DNA from: Bimuria novae-zelandiae CBS 107.79
Lineage: Eukaryota > Ascomycota > Dothideomycetes > Pleosporales > Didymosphaeriaceae
DNA: 64,000 bases
Assembly: GCA_010015655.1 (NCBI GenBank)
Contig: ML976728.1
Location: forward strand, 148,140-212,139
Reading direction: 5' to 3'
In this document: in pieces, positions 38,003 to 49,539 of the stretch
Layout: each line of letters starts with the position of its first letter
How positions within the stretch are numbered: the first letter of the stretch is position 1
The notes under the pieces: generated by a model
The model's database searches: none
What the model saw: the letters and a program-made list of their open reading frames with translations, nothing else
What the model was told of the DNA's origin: nothing
Translations under genes and position numbers: made by a program

Positions 38003-41000
38003 TTACCTCCTTCGTGCCTTGCCTTGTGCTAGCTTTCCCGCAGCTTTATCATCCTCGTCTGTTGTCTCTAGATGCTCTCCGGCCTCGTACGCCTGCAGCC
38101 AGATATCCAGTCGCAGCGGCGGGCCAGGTTTCTCTGGGTAAGATTGGTGATAGTCTCTGACCTTGTGAGGCGCTCCGACGAAGCCTCGGGCGTTGTACCA
38201 TGTAGGGTCAGGGTCGTAGGCAGCCCAGGAAACCTTATATTGCAGGCGTCCGCGATAGATGCGGCTGTCGAGAATCTCCTCTACCAGCCACTCAGGGTTA
38301 CCGTCAACCTCAACTGGTTCTTCCTCAGGTTCGATCTGTCCTAACAGAGAATCTGTGGCTGCCTTGCGTAGGCGGTCTGCGTGAAAGACGTCGTGCATGT
38401 GCATATATGGCGGAAGCTTAACTTAGTAGGAGTGTCCTTTCATAGCGATAATTAGATAGGGCCCGTACATCTGCTAATCGAGCTTCCGGCTAGGGCAACT
38501 AGTAGTGAAGCCTCTAGGCGTAATATAGACTTGATCACTTACAGCGAAGTCAGGCTCACGTCGCCTCTTGTTCGCTTAACGTGCTTGCTGCTCCTGGGCC
38601 TAAGTGATCCCTCTCTGAGCTATCTCCGTAGCCAGCTTTACCGCGTCGTGTCGAACTCTTGCGTAGTTCTGCGCTTCCTCCCGAGACGTTTGCTCACGAG
38701 CCGTGGGTGAGGTCCTTGTCCGCTCCTCCCAGTCCCAATGATGAGTAGGCTGATGTCCAAACTCGATCTCGTACGGCGAGAGGCCTGTAGTCTCATGAGG
38801 CAGTATTGCTTGTGCCCAGTCCATGCAGGGCAGCAGGTCAGACCAGTTATCCTGGTGATAGTTGACAAAAGGGCGGAGGCGTTGGTCGAGGTACTGGTTT
38901 ACGATCTCCGTGTTGCCGTCGGTCTGAGGATGATAGGCTGTTGAGAGCTTCTGCTTGATGCCCATAAGTCGGCATAGCTCGCTCATGAATGCAGAGATGA
39001 ACTGAGGACCTCGATCAGAGACGATAGACTTTGGTGGGCCGTACACGCGCCAGATGTAGCGATAGTACATGTCTGCAGCCTGTTCTGCCGTGGTTGTCTT
39101 GTGGCAGGGCAATGAGAAGCAGCGCTTGCTTATGCGGTCGACCACAACAAAGGCGTTATTGTACCCTTTCTTGTCGGGTGGGAATGACTTGAAGTCCATT
39201 GAGACGTCCTGCCATGCTCGCTCTGGTATCGGCAGTGGTTTGAGTAGCCCTGGGGTGCGATCGCGAGGTACATGGCTCCATCGGCAAGCCTTGCAGGCGG
39301 CGATGTAGGTGTCCACATCCTTTGCCATGTTTGGCCAGTAGTACTGATCTCTGAGTAGTTTGGCGGTCTTGCGTTTTCCTGGGTGAGCGGTGATCTGCGT
39401 AGCATGGATAGCTCGAATTAGGTGGGTGCGTAGGAAGTGGACTGCTGGGACGACCAGTCGGCCCTGGTATAGGAGTAGACCTTGATTATTTAGCTTCCAT
39501 GGCGCTTAGGGGTCTGTCTAAGCTCTCTCTTGTAGCTTCTGTAGGCTGTGATGGTTTCGGTTTACCTCGATTACTTGATCAACGAGGGCATGCGGATCCT
39601 CCAGGGAGGGAGAGGCCATAAAGGTATCAGAGGCCGCGATCTCGAGTTTCTGCTGCAGTCCCCGAGCGGCGAGGTCGGCGAGATGATTTGTCGTTGTTTG
39701 GATAGTGTCAATATCTAACTGCTCGGCTTGCAGGAAGGCTCTCGTCCGAGCTACTTTGTCTTTATTCTTTTGGGTCTGCAGTTCCTCTTGCTTGCGTAAT
39801 AGCGCGTCGGCCACTACGTTAGCAGTGCCTGGTCGATAGGTAAGCTTAAGGTTGAAGTCTGCCACTGTTATGGCCCAGCGCATCTGTCGTGGAGTGAGCT
39901 CTCGCTTAGTCGAGAAGTACTCGAGCGCTCGATAGTTAGTGATAGCAGTAAACGGCTTAGTAGTCTGTAGGCCGATAAGTTGAGATCTCCACTCCTTAAG
40001 ACCATAGATTATAGCAAACATTTCTTTATCGTAAATATCGTAGTTTATCTGCGGGTCGCTCATGGTCTTAGAGTAGAAAGCGATAGGTCGCCAAAGACCG
40101 TCGTCCTGTAGTTGAGAGAGTACGCCAGCTACGACCCCGTCGCTGGCATCGGTCTCCATGCGCGTCATGCGATAGGGCGAGTAGTGGGCGAGGACATTGT
40201 CTGACAGCACGAGGTCTTTGGCTTGCTGGAAGGCTGCGAGCTCGCGCTCGCTAAAAGCATGCTAGGCGCCTTTCTTGAGTAGCTTTGTGAGTGGCCGGAT
40301 GATGCGCCCATAGTCCTTGAGGAAGGTCCTGTAGAAGTTACAGAAGCCTAGAAACAACTATACGCCTTTGACTAAGGTGGGTACTAACTAGTCCTGTACG
40401 GCGGCGACCTTCTCTGGATCCTTCTGAATGCCTTGAGTGCTAATGATTAGGCTAAGGAACTTTGTTTTTGTTACTGCGAACTCACTCTTCTTAATATCTG
40501 CTTATAGGCCGGCGTCGCGCAGTCGCTTAAGCACCTAAGCAACGTGCTCTTCGTGCTGCAGCGGGTCCTCTGAGTAAATAAGGATATCGTCTAGATAGGC
40601 TGTGCAGAAGTCGTCGAGTAGTCCTTGCAGTACTTTATTAATATATTGTTGGAAGGTTGCAGGGCCGTTGCAAAGGCCAAATGGGAGTACACGATACTTG
40701 TAGTTGCCATAACGTGTACAAAAGGTGGTTAGTTCTTCGGCGTTCTTATTAAGTCGGATGCGATAGAAGGCTTGTCGTATATCTAGCTTTGTAAACACCC
40801 TGGCGAGCGCGAGCCGCGTGAGAGTCTCTTGGATAAGTGGGATAGGATAAACATCCTTCTTCGTGATAGCGTTGAGCTTGCGATAGTCAACACAGAATCG
40901 CCACCCTCCTCTAGGCTTTTTAGCGAATAGTACTGGTAAGGCGTACGGCGCGTTACTGTGAGTGATGAAGCCGCGTCGGAGGTGGTCGTTTAGGTAGTCC

Positions 41001-42025
41001 TTAACAAGCTGTAACTGCTCCAAAAACATGCTATACAGTGGGCTCGACGTCAGCGTGTTGTCTGCAGTCAGCTCGATGTTGTAATCAACGTCGTCGCGGT
41101 GTGGAGGCAGGACGTCCGAGTCCTTCTTTGAGAAGTGGGCGAGAGTCGCACCAGCGTAACCTGGGCGTGGTAGCTTTTCCATAAGGAGCTGGCAAAGTTC
41201 CTCTTCTGGATTTGGTGGATCTGTCTGGCCTAGCTCCTCCTCACGGTCCTGGATCAGCTTTTCTACCTCGTAGACACTGATATGGCCGATGGTTGTCTCC
41301 TTCTGTCGCGCGTTAATCATGAATGCGGCAGCGCCTATAGTGTTGATCTTAAGGCCTGCCTTTACGAGGTCCTTGCGAGAGACGTGCTTCCGTCGTGCGG
41401 GCTACTGTCCTTGGGGCGGTTCGGGCTGGCAGCGTAGCTGCTCTTCCATCTTAGCTAGGTTCTTCTGGTAGACTTGACGCTGAGGGGACTGTTGTGGCGA
41501 GCGATAGTTGTGTCGTATCGTAGCTATGTCTATAAGCTTGTCGCGTTGGTCGGCGTCTGCTTGATGGCTAGGGTTAACTTCTGCATCGATACCTCGCGTA
41601 GGGATAACAATATCGCACTTATAGTTAATTAGCGCTGTGTCTGGCCACTTAAGCGTTTGCTGCCTGCAGTTAAGCCAGATATTAGCTTCCTCGAAGAGCT
41701 TGCGGCTAATAATAAGGTCATGACGGCCCGTATTGCAAAGGACGAAATGAGTGGTCAGACGGTGGCCGTCTAGCACCAAGTTGGCCTGGAAATGCTCCTC
41801 TACCTATCCATTTGGTCGACCGTCGTATCCTGCCAAGGGGACAGCTTCCATGTTCTTGATAGATGCCTTAAGCCCTTTCTCAATCGTACGCAGGTGTTTG
41901 AGGTGGACCAAGACGTAACTACCTGCGCCAGTATCAATAAGGCCCTTTAGTTTGATTGCGAGGCCGTTGGTTGAGATACGGCAGGGCATGACGAAGGCGC
42001 TTCCGCTAAACAGGAGGCTTCGCAT
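38003..42025 (-). pseudogene. pol: Element C pol: protease, reverse transcriptase, RNase H, integrase, chromodomain
   Basis: All parts lie in one reading frame. Order: protease with LIDTGAGSYVLV (about 41940); RT (41250-40540) with FCVDYRKLNAITKKD, RVLPFGLCNGPATFQQYI and intact YLDDIL (40591-40586); RNase H (40210-39700) with TDASDGVVAGVLSQ and YDKEMFAI; integrase zinc-finger and core (39400-38620) with ACRWSH, SDRGPQF and TDGNTE; chromodomain (38300-38170) with EWLVEEILDSRIYRGRLQYKVSW cut short only by my quoting: EWLVEEILDSR and YKVSW. At least twelve in-frame stops interrupt it (e.g. 41806, 41404, 40537, 39520, 38602), all TAG or TAA, no TGA and no frameshift, consistent with CAG/CAA to TAG/TAA or TGG to TAG changes. 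Confidence 0.9.
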
Positions 42026-42057
42026 GCTGACGGCTCCAGTAGGCTTCTCTAGGGAGG

Positions 42058-43605
42058 AGACTTCCCCTAGAGAGAGTCGTTTTCCGACAACTCGTCGTGA
42101 TGGGTCACCTCTTGCTCGTTGCTAGGTTCGTCCTTATTATCTAGGCCGTGGTCGCCGTCCTCTACTGCCTTCTGTTCGACAGAGCCATGCGGGCACTCGC
42201 GGGCGACGTGGCCAGGTTTACAACAATAATAGCAGATTGGCGGGCTATCCGTTGCGGCAGGGCGGGTCGGTCGAGCTGCTACGAGAGGTCAGGTCGGTCG
42301 CTGCGGTGGGAGAGTCTGCTGGGCGTCTGCCTGGCTTAGCTGATTGCGCCTACCACTACCACTGTGTTGGGAGCTTATAGCGAGCTCTCGGGCGAAGTCT
42401 TGCGCCAGGTCGACGTAGTCGTCGTAACGCTCGCTGTATGGGCGACGGTAGATGCTCATCTGAGTGCGCAGAGCGTCGGGAAGCTTCTCATGAAACTCCT
42501 CAACCCATTGCTCTGCTGGGAGGCAGCGTTCTTGCGCAAGGCGGAAGAACTCGCCCTGGAACGTAGCAAAGTTGGCGGCGTCCCTGAGGTAGAGCCTCTG
42601 GAAGTTGCGCCAGGCGTTGAGCTTCTTATGTAGGTCGCCGTAGGTCTTCTCAAGTCGATCTAGCAGGTACTGATAGTCGATTTTCTAGTCACTGTTCTTC
42701 AACGTACGGATAAGCGTAGAGAGGTGCTGGTTAGCGGCCCCTTCGGTTCGTGTACGCATATATAAGGCGATGTTACTCTGGGTAGCCTGCTCGTTCTCAC
42801 CTTGGTACCAGTCGTAGTTGGTCCGTATTTTGTCTTCTAGGCCGTCTCTCTATTAATCGAAGGTGACGTCCTTGCCATCCTTCAGCAACGGCGGGTCTAG
42901 AAAGCGGGCAGAGCGGCCCTGGCTGCGGCCAGCGGTAGGGCCGCGAGTAGCTAACGGAGTAGCTAGTGTGAAAGGTGATGCGCGAGGAAGGGAGGAGTTG
43001 TCTAAGTAACTAGGCTCCTCTTAAGGTGTTAGAGGTGTTAGAGGCGTTGACGGCAGGATCGAAAATTAAGTCGCGCGGGATCGAGTCGTTAGCGTGTGTA
43101 GTAAAGGAGAAGGAGCGGTGGGAGCGCGCTTAGCTAACTAGGCTTCCAGCTTATCTATCTTCTGCCGTGCTGCCTCTGCTTTCTGCTGCTCCTGGACAAG
43201 GGCGTTATGGAGCTCTTCGCCTTCGGCTAAGGCGTCGGCAGCGATCTGGCGGTACATGTGTAGTTGCTGTCGCTCCACGCTGCGAAGAAGTAGCTGGCCA
43301 ACCAGTTCTGCAGTAATCTCCGTTGGGTCCTGCCTAAAATGCTCGATCACGGCCTCTGGCGTCGCGGTGATCAGTTTGTTGCCCACGAAGGTAGGTAGCT
43401 GGGGAGGTTGCAGGAGGTCCTTATCTATGCCTCGCTGAACGCGAGCAAGCTTCAGGGAAGTGTCCCGGTCGTGATTCTCCTTAGTAATAGAGCCGTAGCT
43501 CTGGATCTCCTGTTCCTGGTAGACAAAGCGCTCAGTAGGGTCGTACGCGTCACCCAGCATCTGCTTCTCCAGCGTTGATGCTATAAATGGGTGTTTTGGT
43601 GCCAT
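42058..43605 (-). pseudogene. gag: Element C gag
   Basis: ATG at 43605 starts MAPKHPFIAS; the first 155 codons are open and end in a probable coiled coil (EEL-NALVQEQQKAEAARQ). Further down, 42640-42440 encodes a capsid-like segment (FQGEFFRLAQERCLPAEQWV), and 42215-42170 a CCHC nucleocapsid knuckle CYYCCKPGHVAREC with perfect C-x2-C-x4-H-x4-C spacing. TAG/TAA codons and at least one frame change separate the parts. Gag would package the element RNA. Confidence 0.8.
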
Positions 43606-43898
43606 TGTTTGTGTGGGTTGCCTGTCAGGCTCGTTCGTCTGATAGAGGGGGCAGGTGCACTCAGCTCTCCTAGCCGATTGCGGCGTATCGTCTGAACGGC
43701 GTCCTTTAACTCCCTTCGAGCGGTACTTTGCTTAGTAGTATCAGGACCTCTTAGTGTAGGCGATCGTACTTAATAACAAACTAACGGCTTAGCGTAGTCG
43801 TGTAATAAATTCCTTATAGTCGTCGTCAAGTCGTGCGCGTGGGCAGATCGAGCAGTTTAATCTAATATTATGTCACTGTCCTCCGGCCAAGTGAGGTG

Positions 43899-43909
43899 AT
43901 CTTAGTGTA
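43899..43909 (-). promoter_or_regulatory. Putative self-priming primer-binding site of element C
   Basis: On the coding strand the 11 nt TACACTAAGAT starts one or two bases after the 5' LTR. It is the exact reverse complement of ATCTTAGTGTA inside the same LTR (43985-43975). If transcription starts there, the transcript's 5' end can fold back to prime cDNA synthesis, as known for Tf1-type elements. A TATA-like CACAAAAG lies about 32-39 nt upstream (44024-44017), and a related LTR (18221-18480) has TATAAAAG at that place. No tRNA-complementary TGG-type site was noticed. Confidence 0.6.
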
Positions 43910-43910
43910 A

Positions 43911-44157
43911 TGTGAGGACGAGCGCGGGCTCCTGCATCGAAAGAGTAGATGAGGTAAGTTGGCTCTATTTCAGCTACACTAAGATGAGGAGACTGTAGGT
44001 ACACAGGGCTCGCGCGCTTTTGTGCGCGGCCGTCGGCGCGGAACAACTGTCCATCTGCAGCAGCTGCGCTGGTGGAGCGAGCAGCTGCACCAGAGCGTAC
44101 GGCAGTTGCGCCTCGTACGCGAGGTCATGTGACCTGCTGGCATGTCAGGCCGTCACA
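43911..44157 (-). repeat. 5' LTR of element C
   Basis: 247 bp, identical by eye to 37712-37958. Contains the putative promoter (CACAAAAG) and transcript start segment. Confidence 0.92.
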
Positions 44158-44184
44158 CATCTAGGGTTCTACAGAAATAGGCTA

Positions 44185-45974
44185 AGCTAGCGCATATAGT
44201 TCCTGCGCACATAGGGTTCCTGCGCACCGCGCCAGAACCCCCCACCTATAGAAAACACACGATTTCTCTCTATAACGCTCATTAACATGGACGCCCGTGA
44301 AGTAGCTATATAATTAGCTATTAGTAATCTTAATACAAGCGTCTATTCTAGTTAGCGCGCTACTATAAAGGCCTATAGGTTACCTAAATTAACACTATAT
44401 AATTATTTTAATAGTACAACTAGCAGCGCGCTTAGCTATTAGTATTAATAGTAACTAACTCCTCTATAGGAGGATTTTCTAGTAGAATAGATCCTTAAAG
44501 AAGACGCACGCGCCTGCCCTCCCTCGTACGCTTACGCTTAAGAAATGGCGAATTAGATTCTGCGTATGAACGGCGACAACTAGCCTGTTGGCAAGCTTTG
44601 GCTCTCACACTTCCTCCGGCGCCAGCCACGCGTTGCCTCTGTAGTCGGCAGAAAGCTAGAGGCTCAGAGAGCTGATGCAGCAACACCAGAGCAGATACGT
44701 GTGTTCCTAGAGCTCTATAAGCAGACTCGACGGCGGCTTAACATACAGGCGGAGAATACATACAATATGGATGAGACTGGCGTTGCTCTAGGGGTATGTA
44801 CCAACACTAGAGTACTCTCTAGCAGTTATAAAAAGAAGGCTTATATTTGGTCTCTAGAGAATCGCGAGTGGGTCTCTATAATTAAGTGTGTGTTAGCGAC
44901 AGGGCGGAAACTACGCTGCGCAGTCATCTTCAAGGGCTAGAGCCTATAGATAACATGGTTCTCCTCGTCTTACGTACCTGACTGGATCTATACAACCTCA
45001 GAGAACGGATAGACGTCAAAAGCGATAGGTGTTGAGTGACTACAGCGTATATTTATACCTGAGACGGCTGTATCTGATGGCCAGCACAGGCTCCTGATAC
45101 TCGACGGTCACGGCAGCCATATTAATATAGACTTCCTATGGCTCTGCAAGCTACATCGTATACAGCTCCTCTATCTACCTGCGCACACCTCACACGTCCT
45201 ATAGCCTCTTAATCTTGCTCCTTTCTCTATGATTAAGTCTAGCTATAGACGTCAGATCCAGGAGCTTGCATCACTTAACAACGCTATACCTATTAAGAAG
45301 GAGCGCTTTATTACTTGCTATTATTAAGCTAGGGAGGAAGACTTTACAGAGCGTGTAATTCAAGCTAGCTGGCAGGCATCTAGTATCTGCCTATTTAACA
45401 TTAATCACGTGCTCAGCTCGTCGCAGGTCTCTCAGAGGCCTACTACGCCTACACGTGAGCAGCAGCCTCAGCAGCAGATCCAGAGCTTCCTCTCTACTCC
45501 CCAGGGCCTTCACGATCTCTATATAGCGCAGCGCAGCGTCCAGAGCGTCGAGAATCTAGGTCGTACCACCCGGCTACTCCTACAGAAAGCAGGTAAGGCT
45601 CTAGCAGCTGCAAATGCTAGAGCTGCAGGCCTAGAAGCAGAGAAAAGTCGACTTGAGCAGTAGCTAGAGATATCTACCTCTCAGCGTCAGCGTAAGCGCG
45701 TTCAAGTAGACCTAAATTAACGCTTTATAGAGGTAGAGAGTATTAGGGAGGCTATACGCGCAGCTAAAGCTTTAGTAGCTAAGTAATAAAGATTTACTAT
45801 ACTAAGCACCTTAAAAATAACTACTATAGCTACAATAGCTGCAGCGCTTAAATCTATATGTAGTTAATAGCAATTGTAAGCAGCGTTGCTGAGAAATCGC
45901 GTGTTTTGTGCAGGTGGGGTGTTCTAGCGCGGTGCGCAGGAACCCTATGTGCGCAGGAACTATATGCGCTAGCT
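44185..45974 (+). mobile_element. Pogo/Fot1-type DNA transposon D
   Basis: 1790 bp with inverted repeats of about 62 bp (44185-44246 and 45912-45974; AGCTAGCGCATATAGTTCCT at the tip, containing two GTTCCTGCGCAC repeats) and TA on each side (44183-44184, 45975-45976). It lies 27 bp from element C but in element A sequence: joining 44182 to 45977 restores homology to element B. Encodes a pogo-like transposase (next entry). Confidence 0.92.
44287..45786 (+). pseudogene. Pogo/Fot1 transposase of element D
   Basis: One frame of about 500 codons from ATG 44287 to TAA 45784-45786. N-terminal CENP-B-like helix-turn-helix region, then YNMDETGVALG with the first catalytic Asp, LDGHGSH with the second, and PAHTSHVLQPLN-type third motif; C-terminal coiled coil (KAGKALAAANARAAGLEAEKSRLEQ region). 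About a dozen in-frame TAG/TAA codons, concentrated before 44570 (e.g. 44311, 44353), no frameshift. Would catalyse cut-and-paste transposition into TA. Inactive as read. Confidence 0.88.
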
Positions 45975-46257
45975 TAAACTTAGTCTTATTAAATCCTTTC
46001 CCTAGCTAAATTACTAATAAAGTTTAGCCTAAAGTAATTATAATAAACGAAGGAGGAGGAGAAATATAGTGTAATTAATATATATAAAAAACACTAGTCC
46101 TATAGAGGTAAGAGAGTAGAATACCTAGTATAGTAAAAAAACTACTCTTAACGAACTTAGGAACCTTATAAGAACCTTAACTAAGCTATATTAAAATTAT
46201 AATAGAAAATTCTTAATAAAGTTCTATTATAATATTCCCTATATTAGCTTCTGTTAG

Positions 46258-48523
46258 TGTATCGGCGCAGGTTACTCAAAGGATCGATGTTGGCGTATCT
46301 CCTAGCAGAGGCATATGGGAGTGCGTGTATAAGAATGTAGCCTCGAATAAATTAAGTGCCTATAGGCCTAGTACGAAAGGATACAGAAAAGGTACTAAAC
46401 TATAAAGGCCCTAAGCTCCTCTAAATACACCTCTTCCTAGATGGCTAGCTAGCACATAAGTCGGGCACCCTAGTTTCCGACACCCCATAGTTTCCGATAG
46501 CCCCGCAACCTCGCCCCCCACCATGCACCACGACTAAATATTAACTTTAAATAACTTAATTCTTTGCTAAGTTTAAAAATATTTTTTGCACTATTTTCGC
46601 TGCCTTTAAATAGCTAGATATATAGAAGAAGATGTCTAGAATGCGCTTATAGATCTTAAATTTAGGGTTGCTTTAGCTACTACTACTACCTAACACAGGG
46701 TCCTATGCAACACTCTTCGCGACCGCTTTAATAGTGCCTAACCCTATTAGTACGCTTACGATAGTAAATAATAGCTTATAACTATTTAAGAAAAGCTTTT
46801 AGAGAAATAGATTTTTTAATAAGAAGCCTTTAGTTATGCGCTAACGCACGCGCAAGTATAGGCTATTATAATTATTATTTTTAAGTAATAGGGTGACTAT
46901 AAGAACCTAGGGAAGAAGTAGACTAGTTACTTTATATAATGCTACTTAGCTATTAAGTTAAAGTTAGGTTGCTGGACTAGCTAAGAACGCGTAAATAAGG
47001 CTACTTTAGAAAATATTAGGCACTTGTTTAACCTGTACAAAATAGTAAGCTAGATTCCCCCTTGGCGCAGGTATAATGCCGACAAGGGCGGTATTATAGA
47101 GGGCTAGGGCATTAATGGGCTTGTTATAGGCTCCTCGCAGGAGAGCCCAAACGCTATACTAGTTAAGATAATAAATACCCGTACTTAGACCTCTATAGTA
47201 GAGTGTATCTCTGCGCTCGGCGTCGCTCTAGACCCCCTTATTATCTTTAAGGCTAAGAGCATCTAGGAGCAGTGGTTTAAGAAGGAGTTTTTGGCTTAGA
47301 ACCTAGGCTAGCATGTTACCTTTTCGCAAAATGGATGGACGAGTAATAACATTGCTGTTAAGTGGCTAGAAAAGGTGTTTTTGCTATAGACTAAGCCTGA
47401 TAATCCCTTCGAGGCATGGTTACTTATTATTAATAGCCATGGCAGTTATACTTTAGATAAATTTATAACTATATGTTACTTAAATAATGTCTACTTACTC
47501 TTTTTCCCTGCTTATACTTTACATCTACTCTAGCCTTTAGATTTAGGCTATTTCTCAAGTCTAAAGGCGGCGTATCGGCGCTTTGTTGGCGAATATATAG
47601 CTTGGATAGATAAAACAAAGCTTAGGAAGGCTAAGTTTCTCAAATTTTATGCAAAAGCACGTAAAATCGGCCTTCGAGAGCAGTGTATCCAATCTAGATA
47701 GAAGGTAACAGGCTTATACCCTAAGAGCGTAAGGAAGCCCTTAGGTTCTCGCTAGGTAGTAGTGCGCGAACGGCCGTCAACACCACCCCCTTTTACCATA
47801 GATATTAGGACGCTAAAACGCGGCAGCGATGTTGTAAAGCTGTTTTCTAGAAAGAACTTTTTACTAACTATACAACGATGCGTTCGGCTTACTACTATAG
47901 CGTTTAACTATACCTTAATAATAGTTACTATGCAAGACCGTAAGATTGCTTCCTTACGTAAGCAGGTAGAGTAAGCTAACCCGCTAAAACGCTATAAAGT
48001 TATAACTAATCTAAATAATTTTTTTGTAAGTCTTACAGAAGTTCTCTCTTAAACTAATTAAGAGCCTGCTTAACGTGTTCGCAAGATAAGAAGCGTAGAG
48101 CAGGGGGTTATTATTATAAAGAAAGAGAGTAGCTCTAAGGAGGAAGTAAAGTAATTATTAGTGCAACGTTTAGCACGGAATTAATAACTAACACGATAGT
48201 ATCTTAATCGTGATTTAAGTATAGATAAAGAAAGCGATTAAAATCCTTTAAATACGATTTTTTTAATGCTTTTTCAAAATTATTTGATGAAGCTGTGAGC
48301 ACATTCGCAACGTAGAGTGGTGGCAGCGGCGAAATTTGGCGGGGTGTCGGAAAATGGGGGGTGTCGGAAACTAGGGTGCCCGACTTATCTGCCATAGGTT
48401 GACCGTCGGTCTGATAGATCCGAAATTGGTCCGATACGGATGAGTGTCGGTTTTCGGATGATCTCGAATCCTGTCTTGACTGGCCAAGGGTTCTCGTGTC
48501 GACGAGCGATTGTTCCTGTTACA
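46258..48523. repeat. Solo LTR K, split by transposon H
   Basis: TGTATCGGCGCAGG at the left and TTCCTGTTACA at the right, with gttag duplicated outside (46253-46257, 48524-48528). Removing H (46459-48385 and one TA) leaves about 337 bp, GC-richer than the surrounding element A. TG...CA ends and a 5 bp duplication make it a solo LTR; family unknown. Confidence 0.75.
46459..48385 (+). mobile_element. Pogo-type DNA transposon H
   Basis: 1927 bp, inverted ends AGTCGGGCACCCTAGTTTCC, TA on both sides (46457-46458, 48386-48387). The plus strand encodes a degraded DDE transposase of the pogo/jerky type: IINSHGSYT at about 47430, the LHLLQPLDLGYFSSLK-like third motif (CAG changed to TAG) near 47530, then RRFVGEYIAWIDKTK. 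An open tail at 47762-47974 contains RKQVE. Several TAG/TAA stops. It sits inside solo LTR K. Confidence 0.85.
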
Positions 48524-49539
48524 GTTAGGGCTTAAAGGAGGCTCTACAATGCTTATTTTACTAAGTTAAGGACCCTAGCTTAATAAAGGTGTTTAAAATA
48601 ACGGTAGGAATAATATTATTAGGGAATAAAATTAAGTATTAGGGAAATAAGTTAAGAAGGAATCTTAAGAAAGTAACTTAAAAAATCCTTAAAACTACTA
48701 AGGATAATAAAGGAACTAAATAATTTTTATAATAATAAGGGATAATCCTTAAAAAAGAAAGGAGCCTTAGAAGTAAACTAAAAAGAAGAAGGAGAGAGAA
48801 AATAGGAAAAAAAAAGATATTCTTAGCTACTAAAGAAATAGTAAAACTCTTTTTAATAATATCTAGGTCTACTTCTCCGCCTTCTAATATACTATTAAGG
48901 TTAGGGAAGCTATTTTCCTCCTTACTTAGGCACTTCCTAATTATAATAGCCTAAAGCTACTAGCGTAAGCCCTAGTAGGCTTAAGTAGACATATTAGCTC
49001 CCGCAAGGATATTATCTATTAACTAGAAACTATTTATTATAATGCCCTTATCTATCACTACAAACTTACTAGAGAGCTATATAATATTAGCCTTAAAAGA
49101 TAGCTTTAGTATTTAAAAGAAACTTAAAACAAAGTTCTTATACTTTTAATAAAATGCTTTAAAGTTAGTAACATAAACTTAAAGAAGATTAAAGGTCTTT
49201 TTAACCACAATAGTAGTACGCTCTATAAGCTAAATAGTTTTTAAAAAAAAAAGTAATAAGGCCTAAAGTAATAGTAGTCGTATTCTTAAAAGAGGTATAG
49301 TGTTAAAATCCCAAAGAGGTCGCTATTCTCTAAGGGGCTAAGGTTGGTTCTCGGGCAGGGGTACTGGTAGGATAGGAAAGGGTTGTAGTGATAGCTTGCG
49401 CCTGTTACTAAGGGCGTTAGTATCGAAGGTGTGTACAGCACAATCAAATCAACAAGGTTACTTATTCAGATCTAAACGATAGATTAATAAACAGGTTAAA
49501 CACGAATGCCTTAAGGGTATTCGTGTAGGTTTATATATA

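Larger units (their letters stand above)
37712..44157 (-). mobile_element. Chromodomain Ty3/Gypsy element C, identical LTRs, 5 bp TSD
   Basis: 6446 bp between catct duplications (37707-37711 and 44158-44162), inserted in element A. Two 247 bp LTRs read identically base for base. Coding strand is minus: 5' LTR on the right, gag, then a single-frame pol (protease, RT, RNase H, integrase, chromodomain), polypurine tract and 3' LTR. A putative self-priming site follows the 5' LTR. Despite the identical LTRs, gag and pol contain many in-frame TAG and TAA codons. Domain order with integrase followed by chromodomain places it among chromoviruses; the self-priming site suggests the Tf1/sushi branch. 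Non-functional as it stands unless supplied in trans. Confidence 0.93.

Noticed and set aside
38003..42025. TAG/TAA recoding or readthrough in pol of element C
   Set aside because: Host genes here terminate at TAA, TAG and TGA, and a dozen stops of the RIP type are far more simply explained by mutation.
44185..44246. CRISPR-like or tandem-repeat array from the GTTCCTGCGCAC repeats
   Set aside because: Only two units, mirrored at 45912-45974; they belong to the inverted repeats of transposon D.
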